Origin: Lactonifactor sp050944855
Lineage (GTDB): Bacteria; Bacillota; Clostridia; Lachnospirales; Lachnospiraceae
DNA length: 64,000 bases
Assembly (NCBI GenBank): GCA_050944855.1
Contig: JBMNRU010000007.1
Coordinates: forward strand, 62,001 to 126,000
Direction: 5' to 3'
The number at the start of each line of letters is the position of its first letter. The stretch's first letter is position 1. Positions 1 to 7,482 of this stretch are shown piece after piece. The notes beneath the pieces were generated by a model. The model saw nothing but the letters and a program-made list of their open reading frames with translations. It ran no database searches and was not told where the DNA came from. Both the position numbers and the translations under genes were made by a program.

Positions 1-435
1 GTGCCGGGAATTGCAGGTGTTGGCGCTGCAGTGAAAAAGATTTATGAAAATCATGAGGAAAAGATTGCTCATCTGTATGATCTGAAGGAATATTTTGTAT
101 CTCAACTGCAAAAGATGGATCAGGTAATCGTAAACGGTATGCCGGTAAGAGACGGCGCACCGCATATTGTCAATGCCAGTTTTTTGGGAATCCGCAGTGA
201 AGTGCTTTTGCATACTCTGGAAGAACATCACATTTATGTGTCTGCGGGAAGTGCCTGTTCTTCTCACAAACGTGCAGGCAGTCCTACACTGACGGCTATG
301 GGACTGTCAAAAGAGCGGATGGAATCTGCGATTCGCATGAGCTTTTCAGAGAATACCACAAAAGAGGAACTGGACTATTGTCTGGACGTACTGCGCGAGG
401 TAGTGCCTGTGCTGCGCAGGTATGCAAGACACTAA
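1..435 (+). CDS. Cysteine desulfurase (NifS/IscS-like), C-terminal part
   Basis: This is the C-terminal part of a PLP-dependent cysteine desulfurase; the gene begins left of the window, so the GTG at base 1 is not its real start. The 144 visible residues include the active-site loop SAGSACSSHK, where Cys86 of the fragment would carry the persulfide, and the usual C-terminal helices (IRMSFSENTTKEELDY). thiI follows 11 bases downstream of the stop. In Gram-positive bacteria a dedicated desulfurase (NifZ in Bacillus subtilis) sits beside a rhodanese-free ThiI and feeds it sulfur, and that is the inferred role here. A general Fe-S cluster desulfurase remains possible because the lysine-binding half is outside the window. 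Confidence 0.9.
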   Translation: MPGIAGVGAAVKKIYENHEEKIAHLYDLKEYFVSQLQKMDQVIVNGMPVRDGAPHIVNASFLGIRSEVLLHTLEEHHIYVSAGSACSSHKRAGSPTLTAMGLSKERMESAIRMSFSENTTKEELDYCLDVLREVVPVLRRYARH

Positions 436-446
436 AAGGAGGAAGT

Positions 447-1625
447 ATGTTTAAAGCATTTTTGATAAAATATGCCGAGATCGGACTGAAAGGGAAAAAC
501 CGCTATGTATTTGAAGATGCCCTGGTAGAGCAGATCCGTCATCATCTGCAGGAAGTAGAAGGTGAATTTGAGGTCAAAAAAGAGCAGGGACGTATTTACG
601 TATTTGCAGAAGGGGAATTTGATTTTGATGAAGCAGTGGCTGCGTTAAAACGTGTTTTCGGCATTGCATATATCTGTCCGGTGGTTGTAGTGGATAACAG
701 ACTGGTAAACGAACTGGGGCAGGATGTGGTAGATTATGTAGGCCAGGCATATCCGGACAAGAATTTCACTTTTAAAGTAAATACCAGAAGAGCGGACAAA
801 AGCTATCCTGTGCCGTCCATGGAGATCAACAGCACATTGGGTGAATATCTGCTTCAGGCGTATCCTAAGATGCAGGTAGATGTGCATAAGCCGGATGTGA
901 CGATACACGTGGAAATTCGTCAGAAGGTGTATATTTATTCTCAGAATATCCCGGGCCCGGGCGGTATGCCCATCGGAACGGCGGGAAGGGCTATGCTGCT
1001 CCTCTCCGGCGGTATCGACAGTCCGGTAGCCGGTTATATGATCGCAAAGCGCGGCGTGAAAATTGATGCGGTATATTTCCACGCACCGCCATACACCAGT
1101 GAGCGGGCAAAACAGAAGGTCGTCGATCTGGCGAAGCTGGTGGCCCGTTACAGCGGTCCGATCCATCTGCATGTGGTGAACTTTACGGATATTCAGCTGT
1201 ATATTTATGAGAAATGTCCTCATGAAGAACTGACTATCATTATGAGACGATACATGATGAAGATTGCGGAGCATTTTGCCAAAGAACAGAAATGTCTGGG
1301 CCTGATCACAGGAGAAAGTATTGGTCAGGTTGCCAGTCAGACCATGCACAGTCTGGCGGTTACCAATGAGGTATGTACCCTTCCGGTATACCGTCCGTTG
1401 ATCGGTTTTGACAAACAGGAGATTATTGATATTGCCTTGAAGATTCAGACCTATGAGACTTCAATTCTTCCATATGAGGATTGCTGCACCATCTTTGTGG
1501 CAAAACATCCGGTAACCAAACCGAATCTTAATATTATCAAACGGTCGGAGACAAATTTGGAAGAGAAGATCGATGAATTATTGGAAACTGCCATTCAGAC
1601 GACAGAAGTAATTGTGGTAGAATAG
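447..1625 (+). CDS. thiI: tRNA 4-thiouridine synthase ThiI
   Basis: ThiI adenylates and thiolates uridine 8 of tRNA to 4-thiouridine, and in many bacteria also serves thiazole synthesis. The 392-residue protein has an N-terminal ferredoxin-like/THUMP region and a PP-loop ATP pyrophosphatase motif SGGIDS at residues 187-192. A Cys346-Cys347 pair follows in LPYEDCCTIF. It ends where the rhodanese domain of the E. coli enzyme would begin, so it is the short Gram-positive form that takes sulfur directly from a desulfurase; the adjoining gene would supply it. ATG 447 was chosen because AAGGAGG lies at 436-442. The frame is open further upstream, but that part overlaps the desulfurase and lacks a ribosome site. 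Confidence 0.95.
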   Translation: MFKAFLIKYAEIGLKGKNRYVFEDALVEQIRHHLQEVEGEFEVKKEQGRIYVFAEGEFDFDEAVAALKRVFGIAYICPVVVVDNRLVNELGQDVVDYVGQAYPDKNFTFKVNTRRADKSYPVPSMEINSTLGEYLLQAYPKMQVDVHKPDVTIHVEIRQKVYIYSQNIPGPGGMPIGTAGRAMLLLSGGIDSPVAGYMIAKRGVKIDAVYFHAPPYTSERAKQKVVDLAKLVARYSGPIHLHVVNFTDIQLYIYEKCPHEELTIIMRRYMMKIAEHFAKEQKCLGLITGESIGQVASQTMHSLAVTNEVCTLPVYRPLIGFDKQEIIDIALKIQTYETSILPYEDCCTIFVAKHPVTKPNLNIIKRSETNLEEKIDELLETAIQTTEVIVVE

Positions 1626-1645
1626 TTTTTGTTTCAGAAAGAAAA

Positions 1646-1675
1646 AACCGGAGGTAAAAACCTCCGGTTCTGTAA
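1646..1675. terminator. Bidirectional intrinsic terminator between thiI and the HPr-like gene
   Basis: A perfect 9-bp stem, AACCGGAGG paired with CCTCCGGTT around a six-base loop, lies between the convergent genes. Runs of A before and T-rich sequence after the stem let it work in both directions, best for the minus-strand gene. Confidence 0.8.
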
Positions 1676-1727
1676 AACTTTTGTTTATGCCCGTTAGACG
1701 GGCTCATTTTGTACGGGGAAGTGTATG

Positions 1728-1961
1728 TTACGCAAGATATGGTTTTAACACTTCCACAATGTCATCGACGGACTTATCATTTGCATGAATGTTTAATTCG
1801 ATCGGTTTGGAAAGATCTAAACTAAAAATGCCCATAATAGATTTGGCATCAATTACGTACCGTCCGGATACTAAGTCGAAATCATAATCATATTTTGTAA
1901 TTGTATTTACAAAAGATTTTACTTTATCAATAGAATTAAGTGAAATTAAGACTGTTTTCAT
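1728..1961 (-). CDS. HPr-like protein lacking the phosphorylatable histidine
   Basis: A 77-residue protein with the length and C-terminal half of the PTS phosphocarrier HPr. The motif AKSIMGIFSL at residues 39-48 matches the regulatory serine-46 region of HPr (Ser41 here). The N-terminal active-site segment, normally GxHARPA, reads NSIDKVKSF and contains no histidine. It therefore should not carry phosphate from Enzyme I to sugar transporters; a regulatory role resembling Crh, through the serine site, is an inference. ATG 1961 is preceded by GGGAGGT (1969-1975). An upstream in-frame ATG at 1991 would place the ribosome site inside the gene and is rejected. It has its own promoter and terminator, so it is monocistronic. 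Confidence 0.85.
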   Translation of the reverse strand: MKTVLISLNSIDKVKSFVNTITKYDYDFDLVSGRYVIDAKSIMGIFSLDLSKPIELNIHANDKSVDDIVEVLKPYLA

Positions 1962-2010
1962 TGGAATTACCTCCCTTAAGTTGTTTTTCATCTATTTCCT
2001 TTACAGGCTA

Positions 2011-2039
2011 ATCTTATCGCCAATAATAGGAAATGTCAA
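2011..2039 (-). promoter_or_regulatory. Predicted sigma-A promoter of the HPr-like gene
   Basis: On the minus strand TTGACA (2039-2034) and TAAGAT (2016-2011) are separated by exactly 17 bases, about 50 bases upstream of the HPr-like start codon. The -35 box is a perfect consensus, suggesting strong expression. Confidence 0.75.
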
Positions 2040-2116
2040 TGGAAAACCATGAAAGATATTTCAGTGACCGGAGGAGACCTATCATTTGTGCGTGAATTTA
2101 GAAAGGGAATACAGGC

Positions 2117-3427
2117 ATGACTGGAAAAAAAGCGGCACTTCATAATCTGGGGTGCAAAGTAAATGCATATGAGACAGAGGCGATGCAGCAGATGCTGGAG
2201 GAGGCCGGTTATACCATTGTGCCGTTTGCTCCGGGAGCAGATATTTATATCATCAATACCTGTACCGTGACAAATATTGCAGATCGAAAATCCCGGCAGA
2301 TGCTTCATAAGGCCAGAAAAATGAATCCCGAAGCGATCGTAATCGCTATGGGCTGTTATGTACAGGCAGATCAGGAAAATATCGAAAAAGATGAGACTAT
2401 TGATATTATTATCGGCAATAATAGAAAAAAGGAATTGATTTCGATTCTGGAAGCCTATCAGGAAGAACACAAAAAAGTAAAAGAATTTGAGGATATGAGT
2501 CAGCCAACTGCGTATGAAGATCTGCAGTTGTCCAGGACGGGGGAGCATACCAGGGCATATCTGAAAGTACAGGATGGGTGCAACCAGTTCTGCAGCTATT
2601 GTATTATACCTTATGTGAGAGGGCGTATAAGAAGCCGTAAAAGAGAAGATGTGGTGGCAGAGGTTGGCAGACTTTGCCGCAACGGTTATCAGGAATTCGT
2701 GCTCACGGGAATTCATTTGAGTTCCTACGGGCTGGACTGCGGCGATGATTTATTATCTTTGATTCGGGCTGTTCATCAGGTGGAGGGAGTAAAAAGAATT
2801 CGTCTGGGTTCTTTGGAGCCCCGTGTTATTACAGAAGAATTTGCGCAGGCACTAGGCAGTATGCCTAAAATCTGTCCTCATTTTCACCTTTCTCTGCAGA
2901 GTGGCTGTGATGCAACTCTGAAACGGATGAATCGAAAATACGATGGGACTCAGTATCGGGAAAAATGCCAGCTGCTTCGAAGGTATTTTAAGAATCCGGC
3001 GCTTACCACAGATGTGATTGTAGGATTTCCCCAGGAAAGTGAGGAAGAGTTTTCTCAGTCCAGAAATTTTGTGGACGATATTCATTTTTTTGAAACCCAT
3101 ATTTTTAAATATTCCCGTCGTGCAGGAACCCGTGCCGATGGAATGGAAGGGCAGATCCCGGAAACAATTAAGGCAAAGAGGAGCCAGGAATTGATTGCTC
3201 TGGGAGAACAGCATCAGAAGGAATATATGGAGAGCTTTCTGGGAGAGAAAGTAGAAATTTTGCTGGAGGAACCGGCAGAGATTGCCGGAAAGACCTACTG
3301 GGTAGGGCATACCCGGGAATATATAAGGGCGGCAGTAGAGTTAGATGAGAATTTGGAAAATCAGATTATAGTGGGGAAAGTTGAAAAATTTCTGACAAAA
3401 GATACGATGCTTTGCGGTTTTTTGTGA
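2117..3427 (+). CDS. mtaB: tRNA (N6-threonylcarbamoyladenosine(37)-C2)-methylthiotransferase MtaB
   Basis: A radical-SAM methylthiotransferase that converts t6A37 to ms2t6A37 in tRNAs reading ANN codons. The 436 residues show the three-part architecture. The N-terminal UPF0004 domain carries the auxiliary cluster cysteines Cys13, Cys49 and Cys80 (GCKVN, NTCTVT, MGCY). The radical-SAM domain has CNQFCSYC at Cys155, Cys159 and Cys162. A C-terminal TRAM-like RNA-binding segment follows. The GCKVNAYET start and the LSLQSGCDATLKRMNR segment favour MtaB over MiaB or RimO. It stands alone between the divergent HPr-like gene and the ireB promoter. It is the second tRNA-modification gene in the window. 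Confidence 0.93.
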   Translation: MTGKKAALHNLGCKVNAYETEAMQQMLEEAGYTIVPFAPGADIYIINTCTVTNIADRKSRQMLHKARKMNPEAIVIAMGCYVQADQENIEKDETIDIIIGNNRKKELISILEAYQEEHKKVKEFEDMSQPTAYEDLQLSRTGEHTRAYLKVQDGCNQFCSYCIIPYVRGRIRSRKREDVVAEVGRLCRNGYQEFVLTGIHLSSYGLDCGDDLLSLIRAVHQVEGVKRIRLGSLEPRVITEEFAQALGSMPKICPHFHLSLQSGCDATLKRMNRKYDGTQYREKCQLLRRYFKNPALTTDVIVGFPQESEEEFSQSRNFVDDIHFFETHIFKYSRRAGTRADGMEGQIPETIKAKRSQELIALGEQHQKEYMESFLGEKVEILLEEPAEIAGKTYWVGHTREYIRAAVELDENLENQIIVGKVEKFLTKDTMLCGFL

Positions 3428-3447
3428 AAACTACAACAAAATAGACA

Positions 3448-3476
3448 TTGAACTTTGGGAAAATTTATATTAAAAT
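3448..3476 (+). promoter_or_regulatory. Predicted sigma-A promoter of the ireB-ruvX operon
   Basis: TTGAAC (3448-3453) and TAAAAT (3471-3476) are spaced by 17 bases, 38 bases before the ireB start codon, just after the mtaB stop. A -35/-10 match by eye; no operator was recognised. Confidence 0.65.
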
Positions 3477-3513
3477 AAAAGAGATAAGAAAGTTTAGATA
3501 AGGGCGTGAGAAT

Positions 3514-3783
3514 ATGGCTAATTTGAATAATACACAGCACTTTCGAGTAAAAACAGAGCCTGAGATCCAGGTAAAAGAAATTCTGGATCTGGTTTACAAT
3601 GCCATGTCTGAAAAAGGATATAATCCGGTCAACCAGATTGTCGGATATATCATGTCTGGAGATCCTACGTATATTACGAGCCACAAAGGTGCCAGAAGTA
3701 TGATCATGAAGGTTGAACGCGATGAACTGGTAGAAGAATTATTAAAAGAATATATTCGTGATCAGGCCTGGAAGAGAGATTGA
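3514..3783 (+). CDS. ireB: IreB family regulatory phosphoprotein (UPF0297)
   Basis: An 89-residue cytoplasmic protein of the IreB/YrzL family. In Enterococcus faecalis IreB is a phosphorylation target of the PASTA kinase IreK and tunes cephalosporin tolerance. Family signatures seen here are the KEILDLVYNAMSEKGYNPVNQIVGYIMSGDPTYITSHKGAR region (split: KEILDLVYNAM, GYNPVNQIVGY, SGDPTYITSHKGAR) at residues 21-61. Length is typical. It opens the conserved ireB-ruvX-DUF1292 cluster, with ruvX starting six bases after its stop. The kinase is not in this window, so the regulatory role is taken from the family, not from context. Confidence 0.92.
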   Translation: MANLNNTQHFRVKTEPEIQVKEILDLVYNAMSEKGYNPVNQIVGYIMSGDPTYITSHKGARSMIMKVERDELVEELLKEYIRDQAWKRD

Positions 3784-3788
3784 TCGAT

Positions 3789-4223
3789 ATGAGAGTTATG
3801 GGATTGGATTATGGTTCAAAGACAATAGGGGTAGCAGTCAGCGACCCCTTATGTTTGACTGCCCAGGGCATAGAGACCATTCACCGCAAGGAAGAGAACA
3901 AGCTTCGTAAGTCCCTGGCCAGGATCGAAGAACTGATAAAACAATATGAAGTAGATACACTGGTTCTGGGGCTGCCGAAAAATATGAATAATACGCTGGG
4001 TGAGCGTGCACATTTGTCATTGCAGCTGAAAGAAAAACTGGAAAGAAGAACCGGCCTGCCTGTTATTATGTGGGATGAACGTCTGACTACAGTGGAGGCT
4101 GAGAGAACTTTGATGGAGACCGGAGTGCGCCGGGAAAATCGTAAAGAGGTTGTAGATACGGTTGCAGCTGTTTTTATTCTTCAGGGATATCTGGATAGTC
4201 TGCAGCACAAAAAAGAGGAATAG
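3789..4223 (+). CDS. ruvX: Holliday junction resolvase-like protein RuvX (YqgF)
   Basis: A 144-residue RNase H-fold protein of the RuvX/YqgF family, implicated in pre-16S rRNA 5'-end maturation and annotated as a putative Holliday junction resolvase. Visible motifs are the first acidic strand GLDYGSKTIGVAVSD (catalytic Asp near the N terminus), VLGLPKNMN, and WDERLTTVEAE followed by the C-terminal DTVAAVFILQGYL helix. All are standard for the family and its length is normal. ATG 3789 gives the usual MRVMGLDYGSK beginning; a TTG at 3780 overlapping the ireB stop is less likely. It is co-transcribed with ireB and the DUF1292 gene. Confidence 0.93.
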   Translation: MRVMGLDYGSKTIGVAVSDPLCLTAQGIETIHRKEENKLRKSLARIEELIKQYEVDTLVLGLPKNMNNTLGERAHLSLQLKEKLERRTGLPVIMWDERLTTVEAERTLMETGVRRENRKEVVDTVAAVFILQGYLDSLQHKKEE

Positions 4224-4242
4224 GAAGAGAACGAGGGCAGAT

Positions 4243-4500
4243 ATGGAGAAGATTACTTTTGATGCTGAGGATGGAACACAGGTAGAGTTTGGTGTGATTG
4301 AACAGACCAGAATTAATGGATTTAATTATTTGCTGGTAGTGGATATGGAAGATCAGGAAGTGGCCTACATTCTGAAAGATGTATCCGAAGAAACGGATGA
4401 AGTCGGATGCTATGAATTAGTAGAAGACGAAGAAGAGGAAGATATCGTATTTGGTGTATTTGAAACGATGTTAGGCGATGAAATTGAATTTGTAGAATAA
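4243..4500 (+). CDS. DUF1292 family protein (YrzB-like)
   Basis: An 85-residue very acidic protein of the DUF1292 family, function unknown. It shows the family pattern: MEKITFDAEDGTQVEFGVIEQT, i.e. a small beta-rich N-terminal part (ITFDAEDG, FGVIEQT, YLLVVD), and an acidic stretch VEDEEEEDIV before a second beta segment. ATG 4243 follows GAGGGCAG; the frame is open into ruvX but without a ribosome site there. The position directly after ruvX matches the yrzL-yrrK-yrzB order of Bacillus subtilis, which supports the assignment and suggests a translation or ribosome-linked housekeeping role (inference). Confidence 0.85.
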   Translation: MEKITFDAEDGTQVEFGVIEQTRINGFNYLLVVDMEDQEVAYILKDVSEETDEVGCYELVEDEEEEDIVFGVFETMLGDEIEFVE

Positions 4501-4600
4501 GCATGTTATATTCATAAGGCTTTGATGGGTAGCAATTACTCATAAAAATGAACAAAAGGCAGCCAAAGGACTGCAGCAGCTGTCATAGGCCGGGCTGTTT

Positions 4601-4786
4601 TTGGAGCTGTCTGTTCATAGAAATTATAATAGTATTGTATGGATCGGATTGATTTTGGGGATGAATGGTTCGAAAGTTCACTTGAGTTCGGCCTGGTTGG
4701 AGTTCGCAGTGAAGCTTTTGGACAATGAAGGGACTGTAGATAAACAGGCCATGAAACATAGCGTGCGTAAATATATGGAGGAATGA
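4601..4786 (+). CDS. Possible small hypothetical ORF upstream of RNase J
   Basis: The interval 4501-4788 between the DUF1292 gene and rnj holds one open frame of 61 codons from a TTG at 4601, or 41 codons from ATG 4661. Its last codons (KYMEE) contain the rnj ribosome site, so it would be translationally coupled to rnj. Neither start has a good ribosome site, and I recognise no family; a charged C-terminal half (VDKQAMKHSVRKYMEE) is all that can be said. It may be a genuine small protein, a remnant of a longer gene, or spurious. The rest of the interval shows no clear terminator or promoter. Confidence 0.25.
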   Translation: MELSVHRNYNSIVWIGLILGMNGSKVHLSSAWLEFAVKLLDNEGTVDKQAMKHSVRKYMEE

Positions 4787-4788
4787 AT

Positions 4789-6453
4789 TTGAAGAAAAAT
4801 AATACAGGAAGTTTGAAGATCGTGCCTTTGGGCGGTCTGGAACAGATCGGAATGAATATTACTGCCTTCGAATATGAAGACAGTATTATTGTCGTGGATT
4901 GCGGACTTTCTTTTCCGGAAGATGATATGCTGGGTATTGACCTGGTAATTCCGGATGTAACCTATTTGAAGGACAATATTGAAAAAGTAAAAGGCTTTGT
5001 GATCACTCACGGACATGAGGATCATATTGGTGCACTTCCCTATGTATTAAAGGAAGTAAACGTACCGATTTACGGAACAAAGCTGACACTTGGACTGATA
5101 GAAAATAAATTAAAGGAACACAATCTGATCAAAGGGACGAAACGCAAAGTGATCCGTCATGGACAGTCCATCAATCTGGGGTGTTTCCGAATTGAGTTTA
5201 TTAAGACAAATCACAGCATCCAGGATGCAGCGGCGTTGGCTATCTATTCTCCCGCCGGCATTGTGGTGCATACAGGTGACTTTAAAGTAGATTATACACC
5301 GGTATTCGGTGATGCCATTGACTTGCAGCGGTTTGCGGAGATCGGCAAAAAAGGTGTTCTGGCATTGATGTGTGACAGTACCAATGCGGAACGTCCCGGT
5401 TTTACCATGTCTGAGAGAACTGTGGGCAAAAAATTTGATAATATATTTGCGGAACATGCAAACACCAGAATTATTATAGCCACGTTTGCATCCAATGTAG
5501 ACCGCGTACAGCAGATTATTAACTCTGCTCATAAATATGGAAGAAAAGTAGCTGTGGAAGGACGCAGTATGGTGAATGTCATTGGCACTGCGTCAGAATT
5601 AGGTTATCTGAATATACCGGATCATACGCTGATCGATATTGATCAGATTAAAAATTATCCGGATAACCAGGTAACATTGATCACAACCGGCAGCCAGGGT
5701 GAGTCTATGGCGGCGTTGTCCCGTATGGCAGCCAATATTCACAGAAAGGTTTCCATTAAACCGGGAGATACGATTATATTCAGTTCTAATCCGATTCCGG
5801 GAAATGAAAAAGCAGTTTCTAAAGTAATCAATGAGTTAAGTATGAAGGGTGCAGATGTTATTTTCCAGGATGCCCATGTATCCGGTCATGCATGTCAGGA
5901 AGAGATCAAACTGATTTATTCTCTGGTGCATCCTAAATATGCGATTCCGGTCCATGGAGAATATCGCCATTTGAAAGCTCATGCGGAGATTGCAAAAAGT
6001 CTGGGAATTCCAAAAGAGAATGTGTTTATTATATCATCCGGCGATGTGCTGGAGGTTTCTGAAGAGAAAGCTCAGGTGACAGGAAAGGTACACACAGGCG
6101 GGATTCTGGTAGATGGTCTTGGCGTTGGCGATGTGGGCAACATTGTACTTCGTGATCGTCAGCATTTGGCGGAAGACGGTATTATGATCGTGGTGCTGAC
6201 CCTGGAGAAACACAGCAATTATGTGCTGGCGGGACCGGATATTGTATCCCGTGGATTTGTTTATGTAAGAGAATCGGAAGATCTTATGGGAGAGGCCAGG
6301 ATCGTAGTAGAAGATGCATTGGATATCTGTCTGGACAAGCATATTACGGATTGGAGTAAGATTAAAGGAATCATAAAGGACTCTCTGGGTGATTTTGTGT
6401 GGAAGCGCACGAAAAGAAGACCTATGATTTTACCGATTATCATGGAAGCATAG
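4789..6453 (+). CDS. rnj: Ribonuclease J
   Basis: RNase J is a zinc-dependent 5'-3' exo- and endoribonuclease central to mRNA decay and rRNA processing in Firmicutes. The 554-residue protein has the metallo-beta-lactamase motif HGHEDH at residues 74-79, the beta-CASP motifs around SNPIPGNE and SGHACQEE, and the PVHGEYRHL segment, followed by the usual C-terminal domain. The start is notable. GGAGG at 4777-4781 lies only one base from ATG 4783 but seven bases from the in-frame TTG at 4789, so TTG 4789 (LKKNNTGSLK) is the better start. It heads a YlbF/MltG-like/TrmR run. Confidence 0.93.
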   Translation: MKKNNTGSLKIVPLGGLEQIGMNITAFEYEDSIIVVDCGLSFPEDDMLGIDLVIPDVTYLKDNIEKVKGFVITHGHEDHIGALPYVLKEVNVPIYGTKLTLGLIENKLKEHNLIKGTKRKVIRHGQSINLGCFRIEFIKTNHSIQDAAALAIYSPAGIVVHTGDFKVDYTPVFGDAIDLQRFAEIGKKGVLALMCDSTNAERPGFTMSERTVGKKFDNIFAEHANTRIIIATFASNVDRVQQIINSAHKYGRKVAVEGRSMVNVIGTASELGYLNIPDHTLIDIDQIKNYPDNQVTLITTGSQGESMAALSRMAANIHRKVSIKPGDTIIFSSNPIPGNEKAVSKVINELSMKGADVIFQDAHVSGHACQEEIKLIYSLVHPKYAIPVHGEYRHLKAHAEIAKSLGIPKENVFIISSGDVLEVSEEKAQVTGKVHTGGILVDGLGVGDVGNIVLRDRQHLAEDGIMIVVLTLEKHSNYVLAGPDIVSRGFVYVRESEDLMGEARIVVEDALDICLDKHITDWSKIKGIIKDSLGDFVWKRTKRRPMILPIIMEA

Positions 6454-6477
6454 AAAGTGCAACAGGATGGTGATAGA

Positions 6478-6816
6478 ATGAGTTTGATCGATACCTGTAC
6501 AAATGTCCTGATTCGGGGGATTTTGCGGGGAAAAGTATATCAGGAATATAAGGCTGCACTGGAGGCACTGCAGAAGATGCCGGATGTCAAACGCCGCGTA
6601 GATGAGATGCGTCTGCTGAATTATCAGATGCAGATGAATGATGAAGAGATTGATCTGTATGATTCTATTGACCAGATTGACAGCCAGATGGAAGAATTGA
6701 GCAGGATTCCTGAGGTGGCGGTGTTTATGGAATCCGAGTTGGCTTTATGCAGGCAATTGCAGGAGATCAACGCAGTAATTCATCAGGGAATTCATCTGGA
6801 TATACCGGATTTATAA
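6478..6816 (+). CDS. YlbF/YmcA family regulator
   Basis: A 112-residue, mostly helical cytoplasmic protein of the YlbF/YmcA (Com_YlbF) family. In Bacillus subtilis YlbF, YmcA and YaaT form the Y-complex that stimulates RNase Y processing and affects competence, sporulation and biofilm formation. The sequence shows the long amphipathic helices typical of the family (EYKAALEALQKMPDVKRRVD, then a C-terminal helix with LCRQLQEINAVI). ATG 6478 is preceded by AGGATGG; a GTG at 6457 is possible. Placement right after RNase J, another RNA-decay enzyme, supports a role in RNA turnover; which paralog it represents cannot be decided. Confidence 0.8.
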   Translation: MSLIDTCTNVLIRGILRGKVYQEYKAALEALQKMPDVKRRVDEMRLLNYQMQMNDEEIDLYDSIDQIDSQMEELSRIPEVAVFMESELALCRQLQEINAVIHQGIHLDIPDL

Positions 6817-6834
6817 GAATAAAGGGAGTATGTC

Positions 6835-7452
6835 ATGAAAAAAGACACAAAAAAAGACACAAAGAAAAACAGAACAAGGGGGAGAAAAAAAGCTGTCCCT
6901 AAAAAAGTCAGCAGTCAGATGCGAAAGGACAGCGCAGGAGTTGCGGTTGCCGGAGGCTTTTTCAGGATTGCTCTCTATGTATGTATTGCAGTGGCAGTTA
7001 TCTACATCGGAAAGAGTGCCTACAGCTTTGGTTACGCTATTTTTAATCAGCAGCCCATGGAGTATGGGGAAGGTACCGATGTTACAGTGGTGATCAAGGA
7101 CGGTACTTCTGTATATAAGATCGGCAAAATCCTGGAAGATAAAGGGCTGATCGAGGATGCAAAAGTATTTGTAGTGCAGGAAAAGCTGTCAGAATATAAA
7201 GATAGTTTGAAAGCCGGTACTTACATTTTGAATACGACTATGCCGATAGAAGATCAGATGGCAATTCTGGCACAGGTGAATACGGAGGGACAGCCATCTC
7301 AGATCATAGAGGACAATGAAGCAGAACAGGGAAGCGCAGATGCCGTGTATGATAAAGTAAGTGAAGATGTAGAGGCCGGTGATGTAGAAGAAGGCGCCGA
7401 TGAAGTCACAGGAGAAGTGACAGGAGAAGGCGGCGAAGAGGCACAGGAATAG
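6835..7452 (+). CDS. Short MltG-like (YceG-like) membrane protein without catalytic domain
   Basis: A 205-residue protein with a highly basic N-terminal tail (repeats of KKDTK), one membrane segment at about residues 43-62, and an extracellular part. The segment VVIKDGTSVYKIGKILEDKG ... LKAGTYILNTTMP resembles the LysM-like N-terminal region of the endolytic transglycosylase MltG. The catalytic YceG domain with its glutamate is absent; after residue 145 there is only an acidic low-complexity tail rich in Glu and Gly. MltG enzymes are normally over 300 residues, so this is a short, presumably non-catalytic relative. Its position before the TrmR gene matches yrrL (mltG) in Bacillus subtilis. 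Confidence 0.7.
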   Translation: MKKDTKKDTKKNRTRGRKKAVPKKVSSQMRKDSAGVAVAGGFFRIALYVCIAVAVIYIGKSAYSFGYAIFNQQPMEYGEGTDVTVVIKDGTSVYKIGKILEDKGLIEDAKVFVVQEKLSEYKDSLKAGTYILNTTMPIEDQMAILAQVNTEGQPSQIIEDNEAEQGSADAVYDKVSEDVEAGDVEEGADEVTGEVTGEGGEEAQE

Positions 7453-7482
7453 CATGTATGTATGCTGGAAAGAGGTCATGCG

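Noticed and set aside
1689..1703. Small hairpin GCCCGT-TAG-ACGGGC as another copy of the guaB-leader repeat
   Set aside because: Only the generic CCCG/CGGG inverted boxes are shared; no extended similarity to the 61-bp unit is seen.
1962..1991. Longer N terminus for the HPr-like protein from ATG 1991
   Set aside because: It would bury the GGGAGGT ribosome site inside the gene and add ten residues absent from the HPr fold.
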